A stretch of 64,000 bases of DNA from Paracyclopina nana (Eukaryota; Arthropoda; Copepoda; Cyclopoida; Cyclopettidae): NCBI GenBank assembly GCA_019096065.1, contig JAGUCH010000008.1:67001-131000 (forward strand), in the 5' to 3' direction. Position 1 is the first letter of the stretch; each line of letters begins with the position of its first letter. The notes below the pieces were generated by a model. That model saw only the letters and a program-made list of their open reading frames with translations. It made no database searches and was not told where the DNA came from. Shown here one piece after another: positions 42,001 to 52,373 of this stretch. Both the position numbers and the translations under genes were made by a program.

Positions 42001-45000
42001 ACTTTTTTGGGGGGGACATGAAACGTAATTATGAATAATCCACTGTGCATGTAATATTTTAGTGTGGTATTTTTGGCTTTTAATCATTCATATTTAAAAA
42101 ATGAATTGAGGAACAACCAAAAAATTCCACTGTGTAAAATCTCAGTTTTTTCCTATGTTAAACGTAATTATGCGCGTGGCCAATAGCTGAATAATCCACT
42201 GTGCATAATATTTTCAGTTTTTCATCAATGGACAAAAATGAATTTACCGAAAGTTCAAAATAAATAATCCGTAATATTTTGTATACTTTTCCTGGATTTC
42301 AAATTGGCAAATAATCCACTGTGCAGCGTGTTCAAACGTGGAATTTTCAGTTTGTTTGGCCACATAATTATTTGCACATGTTGTACAACATTCCAGAGTA
42401 AGAAGGATGCAAACAAAAAAAGTGATCCACAGTGGACTATTTTGACGCGCATACCCCGAAAAAAAAGAATAAAATATTTTCTGTTTCAAAAAATTAATAA
42501 ATTACGATAGTTTGGTATTGGTTGGAAATCTCATTTAGAAATTAAAGTTGGTTTTTTATGTGGGAGCATAAATAATCCACTGTGCAATCACCTTTTCTTT
42601 GCTAATGTGTGAAGAACAGTAGTAAAATATTGCAATTGTTTTTTGCAATGCAATTTTTTCATCCTTGCTAAAATTCTCAAATTCTGTACTTTTCAACTTT
42701 TTTATTTCAACATGAATTATTAATAAGAATAATTAGCGAGCGGCACAGTGGACTATTTTTCCGCCTCAGCCCGCATACTTCAATTCCAATTTGAAAAATT
42801 AAATTAGCATTCTTATGCGCGTCACATTACGAAAATAATCCACTGTGCACGGCATCTTGATCATTGAATTTCTCATTTCCCACACAATAAAAACAAATTT
42901 TCTACATAATTCCAATTACACGAGAAAATGTAGGACATTTACATAAATATTCAAATTTCTCCTTGTGATCAGAAATCGGCGGAAAAAACAGATGTTTCCC
43001 GATTTTTTAAGTGTCATCTTGTTTCTTTCACTTTAAAGAGGAATTTCTAACCGATTGCGCACAGTGGATTATTATTACTACTTTGCCACTTTGCTGTTTC
43101 TGGTGGTCACACACTGAACTAATTAAAACCATTTCCTCGTCTGCTAAATTGAATTTTATGCATAGTGGCACAGTGGATATAATTATGAAAAAGCCATTTA
43201 TTTTTTGCGCGCCAAATGTCCCACTGTGGCTGCTTAGCTATGAACTGGTTAGTTTGGTTTTCCGCCATTGCCAAGCGGATTGCGCGAAATGCATTCATTT
43301 CCAGACCGAATAGTAATTAATGATAATGGAAAGTGAATTGTGCACTTGTAGGCGTCCAAATGCTATTTTTCAAATCTCTGTTTGATGGCGCAAATGATGG
43401 GCTACCGCACTCTAACGCGAGAGGTCAGGCGTTCGAATCCTTCTCAGGATAACAATTTTGAAAAATATGCCATGATTTCCTTATTAATTTCAAGCCAATT
43501 TGTGCTTTTTTAATTGTATACAAGTAAAAAAGAGTAAAAAGAAGGTTTATTTGTTTACTTTTAGCTAACTTTGTGCATTTTTCGAGTTTGCTTTTGTAAT
43601 AAAAGTTGATTCAAGTGGAAGGCGCTACGCACGCGCGCGCCCCAATCACAAAATTGTCAACAATGCACATTTTTTGCGGTATAAAAATATTAAAACATTT
43701 GGTGCTTTTTCCAATCTTAAAAATAATATTTTTGGGATTTGCGCGCCAATTGGGCAAAAATGCTCCACTGTGGCCGCGAAATAGCAGCAAATCAAGCGTT
43801 AAAGTGCCAAAAATTAAGGATGCCATTTTACTTCCTTCAACTTTACTAATTCAAAATAAAACAGTTTTTCCCGAACAAAGAAAATCCAAATTAAATTTGT
43901 GCAAAATAACAAGATAAAAGGAACAAGGAAGCGAGAAGGTTAAATCAGGGTAATAAAAACTGGTTTTTTGACCAGAGGTGAAATACACATTTATCAAATT
44001 ACTACCACACTTGTTATTGCGCGCACAGTGGACTATTCACTATTTTTTCGCGCATACTCAACTTGAAATTAAATTGTAATAGCAAAAATCCCAACATTTA
44101 AGGAATATAATATGAAACATATATTTAAATACTTTCAATTTAAAAATTGCATGAAATCCACACTGTGCACTGTAATTGGAGTGTTGATTTATTTTTGTGG
44201 CCCAAGGAAGCAATTTTTTCAATTCTTCAAGTCTTTTTTAACAATGGAAGCATTTTGTTTTGGTTGCTGTTGTTGTTCTGCACAATTTGAATTTTCAACT
44301 ACTGAAAATTCTATTGTGCGCGCACCAACTTTTGTTGGGTGGATTTTTTCACATGCCTCCAATTCATGGTCAAAAAAGCCATTATTTTTGCATATTGAAT
44401 GCAAATGATTTTGGCACGTTTTCCCTTTTGATGGTGCGCGCACAGTGGGCAATTTTTCTTTTTTGGCGCGCATGAAAAAAACACTAAAATTGAAATATGC
44501 GCGACAAAGAGGAAAATCATCCACTGTGTTGATGGACATGAATAAACATTTCCTCCTTTTTTCAACTGAGTAGTGAAATAATTGGCCTTGATTTTTCATC
44601 AATTATTTTTTTTATCGTCAAATGCAGCATGAAATTTCTTATTTTTGCTGCCCTTGGAAAAAAAAAATAATTGGCTTTTTGCAGGCAAATTGAATAGGCT
44701 TGACCGCTTTTCTGATCCAATTTTTTTCTTATTATGATGATGGGAAAAATTGGTTTTTTCAATTTTTCAAAAAAAAAGAAAAAATCTGTAAGAATTTGGA
44801 AAAAAACTCGCGAAATGGCAAATGGTCAATTTTAGTGCTGATTTTCGCGGATTTCGCGAGATTTTAAAGGCCTTTATTATCACAGAAGTGTAGGGATGAG
44901 AGCTACTTTTTTGCTTGATCTTATGCAAAATATTTTCCAAATTGAATTTCGCGTATCCTGGCAACATCAAAGTGAAGCAAAATGCTTTTTGCTCCTACCA

Positions 45001-46769
45001 TGTGACACAAAAACAGCCTTGTTCTCATGAATATTTGCGCCAACTTGATGTGACGTTCATCTACTACGTCAGAAATTTTGCTATATTTTTCGTAGTTGAA
45101 ATGCACAGCTTAAAGGATATTTCAAAGGATCGCTTAACGAACTAGCGTACTAAAAATGAGCAAATTCAAATAAAAAACAATATTGGCAAAAAGGCTTTTT
45201 GGTACAGCGATATTAGCTCTTGTTGCACTATAAAGCCAATTTTGGCTGCTGAATCTGGATGAATTAGACGTAACATGTCCAAGTTGGCGGACCGAGCATA
45301 ACATTTGGCTGAAATATCTAACCATAATGTACAGTACGTCAATTAATTCTTCATGATAACTTTTGAAGGTGATGATGATATTAAGGCCAGAATCAGATCC
45401 TTAAAACTTCCATTTGACGTTATACTTAAATTGGATATCATTCTTCTTACATTTTTTGAATGTAGCGCATAAATGTCTTTTTTATAACCAATCCAAGCAT
45501 ATTGGGGCAAATTAATGCAGATTTGCTGATACAAATTGGCTTGATAGTGCAATGAGTGACAATCTGAGCGCTCTTTCAAGCCTTTTTCACTCAATTTTTC
45601 CATATTGCTCATATATTATCGTTACATGAATCGCTCCTCCACATTTCAGCATTTTCCTTTCCATTTTCCCCAGCGGGCATTTTTGAAGTGTTCCCTGCAT
45701 AAAGGCCATACTTAAGCCAAATACAAGGCCATGAGGAGCAAATTAAAACAAAAACAATTTGTTAACCAAAATTAGCTAGCTATCGAAACATTGTTCTGAT
45801 GTAATCATCTTTTAACTTATTTCATTTAGGCCTTAATAGCATTTAACTTAATAGCCATATTTCAGCCAAATGCAAGGCTAAAAAGGCCAATAAGAGCATA
45901 TTTCAAGTGGTTTAACCAGATTTGTGGACCAAAATTGGCTTGCTAGCACAACAAGGAAAAATCTGAGTGCACTTGCAAGCCTACTTAGCTAGATTTTTCA
46001 ATATTTCTTCCAACTATTTGACACCATTACCATTTTCCCCAGCGGTCATTTTTGAAGTTTTTGAAATATTTGCTGCTTAAAGCCCATGCTTAAGCCAAAT
46101 ACAAGGCCAAGAGGAGCAAATTAAAAAAAAACATTCGTTAACCAAAATTGACAAGATAGCGTGAAATTGAAAAGTTGTTCTGATGTAAACGTCTTCTAAC
46201 TCATTTCATTAAGGCATCAATTCACTTTTAAAAAAGCCGTATTAAAGCCAAATGCAAGGCTAAAAAGACCAATAAGAGCATATTTCAACTGGTTCAACCA
46301 GATTTGTGGACCAAAATTGGCTTGCTAGCGCAACAAGGAAAAATCTGAGTGCACTTGCAAGCCAACTTAGCTAGATTTCTCAATATTTCTTCCAACTATT
46401 TGACGCCAAATTACCCTTTTCCCCAGCGGGCAAGTTGTCGTGCACATATTGGACAGCATGGAGCACGTGGTCATCTCTGGTCACGTCCAAATTAACCAGT
46501 TTCAAATTTGTCGAACATTCCACTCTGAGCCTTTGGGCCCCTTCACTGGCCGTGTCCAGGCATCCAGCAAACACGTGAAATCCACAGGCATCCATGAATT
46601 TGGCCAGCTCGTTGCCAATGCCAGTGTCACAGCCTGTGATGAGGATGGCTTTGGTGCCCACTTCCACTGTGGGCCTACACACGAGGCCTTTCAACAGGTA
46701 GGTGAGCAGGGTGCCCAAAATGGACCCCACCACCAACAGTTGGACCAACACGAGCCAAACGTCCTCCAT
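39100..46769 (-). CDS. Membrane-anchored short-chain dehydrogenase (retinol/17-beta-hydroxysteroid dehydrogenase-like, SDR9C type)
   Basis: An NAD(P)-dependent oxidoreductase. Five exons (minus strand): 46415-46769, 41581-41736, 40389-40584, 39400-39577, 39100-39333. All are in phase and give 372 aa. An N-terminal hydrophobic anchor (about residues 5-30, LVLVQLLVVGSILGTLLTYLL) suggests ER membrane. Then TGCDTGIG (45-52), the cofactor loop spelling typical of the retinol dehydrogenase/HSD17B6/BDH1 group; Asp72 after strand 2 (NAD preference); INNAG (124-128); Ser178, Tyr191 and Lys195 (SSVAG, YCATK) with the standard 13-residue spacing; VQPGDF. The C-terminal part (TPDDHYLLLPSAY, FSILPRK) matches the family tail. 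The last intron is only 66 nt and is open in frame; splicing it restores the family alignment, so retention would add 22 residues. Substrate undetermined: retinoid, steroid or hydroxybutyrate are all possible. Intron 1 is 4.7 kb and rich in the CACAGTGG motif. Confidence 0.88.
39690..40380. repeat. Intron-private array AAGATAGCTCAAAAATAGAT, about 27-30 bp unit
   Basis: Fills intron 39578-40388 of the SDR gene. Units of the form GATAGCTCAAAAATAGATATTTTTCAA shorten to about 20-25 bp near 40260-40380. The array reaches to within about 20 nt of the 5' splice site at 40388. Confidence 0.9.
40605..41510. repeat. Intron-private array AGAGTCTGATTCAATAAAAA, about 35-40 bp unit
   Basis: Fills intron 40585-41580 of the SDR gene with more than 20 units of the type AGAGTCTGATTCAATAAAAA plus AGTAAAGTA and T-rich filler. 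The pyrimidine tract next to the acceptor at 40585 (plus strand ATAGAGACTGATCCAT) is itself a diverged unit; compare TAGAGTCTGATCCATT at 41315. Confidence 0.9.
41770..41945 (-). mobile_element. tRNA-headed SINE-like element, copy A
   Basis: Minus strand. A tRNA-like head (about 41855-41927: A-box region GATGGCGCAACTGGTAGG, B-box CGTTCGAATCC) is followed by a tail with GCCATGATTTCCTTATT, ATTTCAAGCCA and AAGAAGGTT. The whole 170 bp matches 43372-43550 in the opposite orientation. Lies in intron 1 of the SDR gene. Confidence 0.75.
42034..44529. repeat. Cluster of CACAGTGGATTATT / GCGCATACT motifs
   Basis: About 16 copies within intron 1 of the SDR gene. AATAATCCACTGTG: 42034, 42190, 42310, 42571, 42834. 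CACAGTGGATTATT: 43060. CACAGTGGACTATT: 42428, 42744, 44024. Variants: 42125, 43169, 43220, 43764, 44158, 44441, 44517. Several are followed or preceded within about 5-25 bp by GCGCATACT or its complement (42446, 42771, 42813, 44050, 44466, 44496). Intervening DNA does not look repeated, so this is not a simple tandem array. Confidence 0.85.
43372..43550 (+). mobile_element. tRNA-headed SINE-like element, copy B
   Basis: Plus strand. tRNA-like head 43384-43451 (GATGGCGCAAATGATGGGC, then GCGTTCGAATCC) and the same tail as copy A. With copy A it forms an inverted pair about 1.4 kb apart in one intron. Confidence 0.75.
44560..45620. other. AT-rich intronic DNA, no feature seen
   Basis: Intron 1 of the SDR gene. 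Open frames on the minus strand (for example 45343-45612) have no recognisable content. Confidence 0.5.
45655..46435. repeat. About 375-bp tandem triplication that includes the exon 1 donor site
   Basis: Units start at about 45661, 46029 and 46413 (CCCC of TTTTCCCCAGCGG at 45668, 46037, 46421; spacing 369 and 384 bp). Shared blocks: GCCAAATACAAGGCCA, AGGAGCAAATTAAAA, CCAATAAGAGCATATTTCAA, TTTGTGGACCAAAATTGGCT, ATATTTCTTCCAACTATTTG. The third boundary is the real end of SDR exon 1, so about 18 exonic bases and the GTAAT donor have been copied into the intron. Confidence 0.85.
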
Positions 46770-46838
46770 CTTGGTTTAGTACTCAACTGTCACTTCCAGC
46801 ATTGCTCACAAATAACTGAGATTGTTTAGCCTCATTAT

Positions 46839-46876
46839 GTGAGGGCGGGCGGGCGCGCGCTACGCGCGCTCACCAC
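46839..46876. repeat. GC hairpin upstream of the SDR start
   Basis: GTGAGGGCGGGCGGGCGCGC, TA, then CGCGCGCTCAC at 46840-46873, about 70 bp upstream of the SDR ATG (46769, minus strand). A member of the dispersed GC hairpin family; it may fall in the promoter. Confidence 0.65.
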
Positions 46877-46949
46877 CAACAAGGCACCTAAGAAACAGGT
46901 GGGAATGCAACTTTTGCACTGTTCAACCTATGAAACTTTTGACTTAAAA

Positions 46950-47460
46950 ACTTATTAATAAGCGTATTCTTTTTATTTTGGCACATGTTTAAAAATGTGT
47001 TTTGGTTGCCTTTTTTTTGGCTTTTTTCATAGGGAAAATCCTTGCTTTTAGGATTTCAGTGCCCGAAACTGAATTTAAATCTGGAAGTTTGCAACTGTGT
47101 CTCATTTAAAGTTGTGCTGGCAGCCAAAAGTTGGCAGGAAAAAAAACTACATCGTTTATTCTAGTATTTAAAGCATGTCCAAATGCATATTTATAAATAT
47201 ATTTGACCTCTAGTAGACATTTATTTTATTTTAAATAGTGTAACTTAAAAAACATATAACTTAAAAACTTATTATCGAGCGTGATATTTTAGTTTTATTT
47301 TGGCACGCTTTCAAAATTGCATTTTGGTTGCCTTTTTTTTGGCTTTTTTTATAGGAAAAATCCTAGCTTTTAGGACTTTAGTGCTCAAAACTGAATTTAA
47401 ATCTGGAAGTTTTTAGTCAAGTCTCATTAGAAATTGTTTTGGCAGCCAAAAAAGATTTTA
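46950..47460. repeat. Tandem duplication, about 305-bp unit
   Basis: Two copies (about 46950-47120 and 47255-47455) share ACTGAATTTAAATCTGGAAG, CTTTTAGGA, TTTTGGCAC and GGTTGCC. Intergenic, upstream of the SDR gene. Confidence 0.75.
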
Positions 47461-47469
47461 AAAAAGCTA

Positions 47470-48990
47470 AAAATACGAAGAGGCCTTTTTTGCACATATT
47501 TTTTGCACGCCCGCTCCTCAAGAAAAAGAGAAGGTGGTATGACCTCACCTTGTAGTGAATATGGCGATCCTCTGGACACTTTGGACACAGTGGATTATTT
47601 GGCGCGCATCTTCAAATCCAAGATATTTTTGCAACAATTTTGAATTCCATGCTAATTTTGCATTATTTTCTCCGCATATTGATTGTTTTTTGCGATTTTC
47701 TCTCTTTTTTTCATTAGTATGCGAGAGAAAATAATCCACTGTGGCAAAGTTACAAAGATGCAAATAAAAACATACATGACCTCAAGGTCAGCGCATGCCT
47801 AATTTCAACCATTTTATGGTGGCTTCGAGAAAATTGCATAGATGTCTACTATTTTTGGAATATGCTTTTAAAAATCGTCAAGGATCATTTTCGAATCAAT
47901 CTTTACGATTTTCTTGACCGTTAGTCCGATGGAGGTCAAACCAGTTTGATGTTTACCTTGCTCGGAGACACTTGTAATTTCTCGTCAATTTGCATGGGGT
48001 GAACTATTGGAAATCAGGTTGGTGGGGTTTTCTTTAATTCAAATTATATTTTTAAAAAATTATAATAAAACTTTTTATTTATGATTGGTTTAAATAAAAG
48101 CTATGTTTTTAATTTAAATTGATTTAAAAATAAAATTATAATTTAAAATTATAATCAAATTAGTACATAAATTAAGTATGATTTATATAAAGTAAAGTAT
48201 TTATGCTTGGTGGGGCATTTTAAAGTAAGCAATATTTTTTGTGTAAAGTCGCAAGAATGTAATATAAAAAAATTGCTAGTATTTATGTTTGGTGGGGCAT
48301 TTTCATTTTGAAATATTTTCTTTATTTAGACTTAGAATTAAAAAAAAACCCGACCGGATGGAAAAATTCCTTTTTTATTCCTTTTTAAAAATTGCAAAAA
48401 GTAATATAAAAATAATTTTTGGTACATGATCATGGCCGGTGGGGAATGTTGACCTTAGAAATCACAAACTTGTGAGCTTGCCACACCTCAAATTCATATT
48501 ACCTTGATGACCAAGCTTCAAATGGAATTATTATACACAAAGGTCACAAGAATAGAACACATTTTTGGCCAATTTCCCTGTAGACTCTTTTGCTGTGACG
48601 TCATCATTCTTTGGCTATATCCAACTGAAGAAACAATTTTCAAAACTGTTTCAGTTTAGTCCAATTTCGCCCCGAATCTTGTGAAATATTGATTTTTTTG
48701 AATATATAAATTCATTTCCAAAAATATCATTTATTGATTTGTACTTGAAAATCGGTCTGTAAAATGAAATATTATGCTTTAGAATCACTGATTTAAATAT
48801 CAGGTTATTTTTAATTTTTTTTCACCAAAATTGTTATATTATCTAATTTTATAAAACAATATTATAAAATTGTATGCAATTGCACATTTGAGCCATTTCA
48901 GCTTGTTTTTCCCACCAATGTTTCGCCAGAATATTTATGCCATGCGATGCAGGTGAACATGTTCATTTTAAAGCGTATTTTCCGGAACAT
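47470..48990. other. AT-rich intergenic DNA with two CACAGTGG motifs
   Basis: CACAGTGGATTATTTGGCGC at 47586-47605 runs into GCGCAT. AGTATGCGAG followed by AATAATCCACTGTG is at 47717-47743. A GGTGGGGCATTTT segment repeats near 48208 and 48290. No gene is seen. Confidence 0.5.
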
Positions 48991-48997
48991 GTACTGT

Positions 48998-49365
48998 GTT
49001 CAAATCCGCAAAAATCAGTTAAAATCCGTTCCGTAAAAATCAGCTCCCCAAATATCCGCTCTGTAAGTCTTTTCTCCGTCAAAATCTATACCAAAAATCA
49101 AAGTATTTTCAAAATATTTTTATAGATATTTCGTTGGTACCAAATCGGGCTGCGAAACCAAAATGTTGCTCAGCGGATTTTTGCTCAGCAAATTTTAGCT
49201 GAGCGGATTTTTGCAGAGCGGATTTTTGCAGAGCGGATTTTTGCTGAGCGGATTTTTGCTGTGTGGATTTTTGCTGAGCGGATTTTTGCTGAGCGGATTT
49301 TTGCTGAGCGGATTTTTGCTGAGCGGATTTTTGCTGTGTGGATTTTTGCGGATACGGATTTGAAC
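48998..49365. repeat. 15-bp minisatellite (GGATTTTTGCTGAGC) with inverted copies
   Basis: About 12 units at 49165-49360, plus inverted units (ATCCGCAAAAATCAG type) at 49000-49070, so the block can fold. Its minus-strand translation is a low-complexity QQKSA repeat, which I regard as an artefact. Confidence 0.85.
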
Positions 49366-49399
49366 CGATATACTTTGACGAGGGCCTTGTGTTACACCT

Positions 49400-50600
49400 C
49401 ATTTTCATGCACCTTGAGAGTTGTTTTGGTTTTTTTGGCTCAGGCGGAATTTGTTGCCTTTTTTTACTGATATCTTCTAGGGTTGGTCAACTTGAGTGAT
49501 TTTGACAATTTATACACATTCCTTTATGCTATATTTGAAGTAGCCTTGAAAAAAGTCTCGAAATGCTCCTTAAAGTGTGCACAGTGGAATTTTTGGCCGT
49601 TTTATCGCGCATACTTTGGAGTAGAAGCCCTAAGTGATTTTCTAGGCTGTCAGCTGATTTGAGTGACCTATTCTTGGTCACTTTCTTTGCCCTCAAGACA
49701 AAGATGCACTCACCACAGTGGATTATTTTGCCACTTAAAAGTGCGCATAAGAATATTTTCAAGAAAAAAGTCCATAATTTTGAAATGTGACTTTTTGCAA
49801 TTTTTATACAATTAATTTGCCACCTTTTTCTACATGGAATTATTTCATAGATGTCAAAATTAAGAAAATCACGAATTCTCATTAATAGAAAGATCATAAC
49901 AAGTAGCGCCACTGGGCGGGGCTTAAATGTTGATTTCGCGGATTCCAGCCTTTTTTTGGCGCCAAATAATCAAGCAAATGTCATTTTCCATAATTAAAAC
50001 TGGTAAAACTTGGCTTTTTTACCATGGCTTATAAAAATGACTTTTCCCTGACCAAATTGCAATTTTTCACTCTTCCCAGATTGATTGGGAAAGCAAAAAA
50101 AAAAAAAATTGCAGTTTTTGCCACTTTTTGTGTGTGCTGAATGGAAGCAATTCGCAGCTACCAGACAAATTCCGATAACACACATTGGGTAACACCCCAA
50201 AGAAAAGCAAAGAACCGCCAAACATCAATAAGAATTTAATCAACAGAACCATGGAAAACGTTTCCGCGTGCTATAATTCAGTTCCCCAAAAATAGATATT
50301 CTCCCCCAATTTTTCAATGGAACAAAGCTCCAAGTCGTTGACTAAGCACACTAAAATTATTTAAATTTAATGCATCTTAAGACCAAAAAAAAATTAAGGC
50401 CTAACCGTTTTACTATAATAAAATAAAATGTCATAGTGTATAAAACATTATTGTTGCTAGAGAGTGGAAATCAAAAAATATATAATGGACCAACTGCCAA
50501 GTAATGCCAAAGAAATATGGGTAAGGTCAGCTGCATGCTCTTGAGCTTTATGACTTCCTTCTCCACATGGAAGCCATTTCCAATCAGAAGAAGAAATGTG
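49400..50600. other. AT-rich intergenic DNA with two CACAGTGG motifs
   Basis: CACAGTGGAATTTTTGG at 49580, with CGCGCATACTTT at 49606; CACAGTGGATTATTTTG at 49714, with GTGCGCATAA at 49741. No supported gene. Confidence 0.5.
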
Positions 50601-50609
50601 TGCCTCAAC

Positions 50610-51010
50610 CTTTAATTAACGCCAAATCATGGCTAGATGGCGCTGCACTCCTTTATAGAAGGCTCTTTAAAAAGAAATGACGTCAAAATGTGGGTGTGAA
50701 AAAGGCAAGTCAGCTGTTTTGCCAACGCTCGCCGGCAAATTTCAAAACGCCGGCCGGGCATCTTAATAATAAACACTCCTGACACTAACCGCAATAGGCC
50801 ATTTAATTGCGAAAAAAGCCCAATAAAAATGAACTATATTCAGCTGTTTTGACAATGCACGCCGGCAAATTTCAAAACGCCGGCCGGCGTCTCAACTGTA
50901 AACAATGCTATAGTTGATTGAGGGCAAATAGTGCAATAGGCCATGAGATTGTAAAAAAAGCTTGGAAAAAGAGTTTTTCAGAATGCAACCATAGCGCCAT
51001 GATTATAGGT
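50610..51010 (+). repeat. CAGCTGTTTT/GCGCCATCT repeat family, copy 5
   Basis: Begins CTAGATGGCGCTGCACTC (50633), then ATGACGTCAAAATGTGGGTG and two sub-units with CAGCTGTTTTG, AAATTTCAAAACGCCGGCCG and TAGGCCAT; ends with GCGCCATGATT near 50996. Intergenic. Confidence 0.8.
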
Positions 51011-51039
51011 AAACAGAGCTTTGTTCATTAATTGGGCTT

Positions 51040-52373
51040 TGCTCACGGTGTAGTTACATTTTTCCGAATAAGGTAAAAAAGATGGCATTAGGAGTAACCT
51101 CCGATTCTATTTCGGCGTCCTTTCAACTAGTTCGTCGCATAATCGTTATCATTTGGCTTTTTGACTTTTCAAAACAAAATATTTGGCGTTCTGGTCAAAA
51201 AACAAGAGATTTTCTGCCTTTTCCAGAAAGCTACTCTGTGTATTAAGCTTGCTTTTCTTGGGCAAATTGTCCTGCAAAGCACACAATTATTACTCAATGT
51301 GCCCATAAAATGGCAACAAAACTGAATTAAATCTTACTTTTAAAAAATTAGAAGACTGAAATATTAGTGAATTAGTTGAAATATACCATATCTGTTGACT
51401 TTAAAAATTGATAGGAGGTTCAATTTTTTTAGATCGGGGCTAGCAGCGGAGCAGGTGCAAACAGAAACAGATCGAAATTCAATTTTCAGCCCGCTTAGCC
51501 TACGCTGCCATTAGCTGTGCTATCATTAGCTCCTCCTAGCGGCAAAAATTATTACTACCAGAGCCTCCGTAAGCAAAGCCCAATTGTTGCGGTTTTAGGT
51601 TTACTTTAGGGGGCGGCGCAAAGGCCCGCCCCCCACACCATTGGTCTAACTCATAATTATGCTTAGAGTAAATAGGCCCCTTCTTGAAAGAGTAAACATC
51701 AACTTATGTGAAACTGAAGCTAAGTATGATATGGTAAGAGCCCTCAAGCTAGTTTTCTATTATTGAGCTAGCGCATTGCTGCTCTCCCCACTCTCTCTAG
51801 AAGCTCGTCTAATTGTGTGTGTTTTGCTACTACCAAGCTTTCAAAAGCAACAGTTTTATGCCAGCACTCGGATAAAGAAGAACAGTGCACACACAATAAT
51901 GGAGGTATAGTAGTAATTCAATTCTTTTTCTTAAATAAATAAAGTAATCAGCTTTGACTTGCGATCATCGTTGCAATCTTGCAATCTCTCTGCTTTTTTT
52001 AGTACAAAAATAATAGTGATAAGGGAGCTAAAAGAAGGGAAAATATTGTCCAATCAGCAAATGGCCACTTTGCATGTGGAAGAAGAGAGTGGCAGAAGAC
52101 TAGGCCACTTTTTTGCTGCTATGCTTACTGACAAAGATAAACAGCCTTGAATTTGAAATTGCTGAAAAGGTTGGTGAACAGTGAAAGAGCACTTGTGCAC
52201 AATTGTATCAAATTGGCAAAATGTCAGATAGATCTCCTTGTGTTTTGTATGGATTTAGCAGGGATTTAACCACACAATTCCCTCTTCACTGTGAGAGGAG
52301 AAAGCATCTCAAAGCTTTCTTTGTGGCAAAAGATTTTTAACATTGATTTTTTAAGGCGAGGCCAAGCTTCGAC
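51040..52373. other. Upstream region of the GPCR gene
   Basis: Complex sequence with a GC hairpin at 51608-51637. A TTTTTTAAG|G acceptor near 52353 could begin the exon carrying the start codon, so upstream noncoding exons may exist here. No other coding exon is recognised. Confidence 0.4.

Noticed and set aside
49109-49408. QQKSA-repeat protein on the minus strand
   Set aside because: Simple translation of a 15-bp minisatellite (a multiple of three), so the frame stays open by arithmetic.
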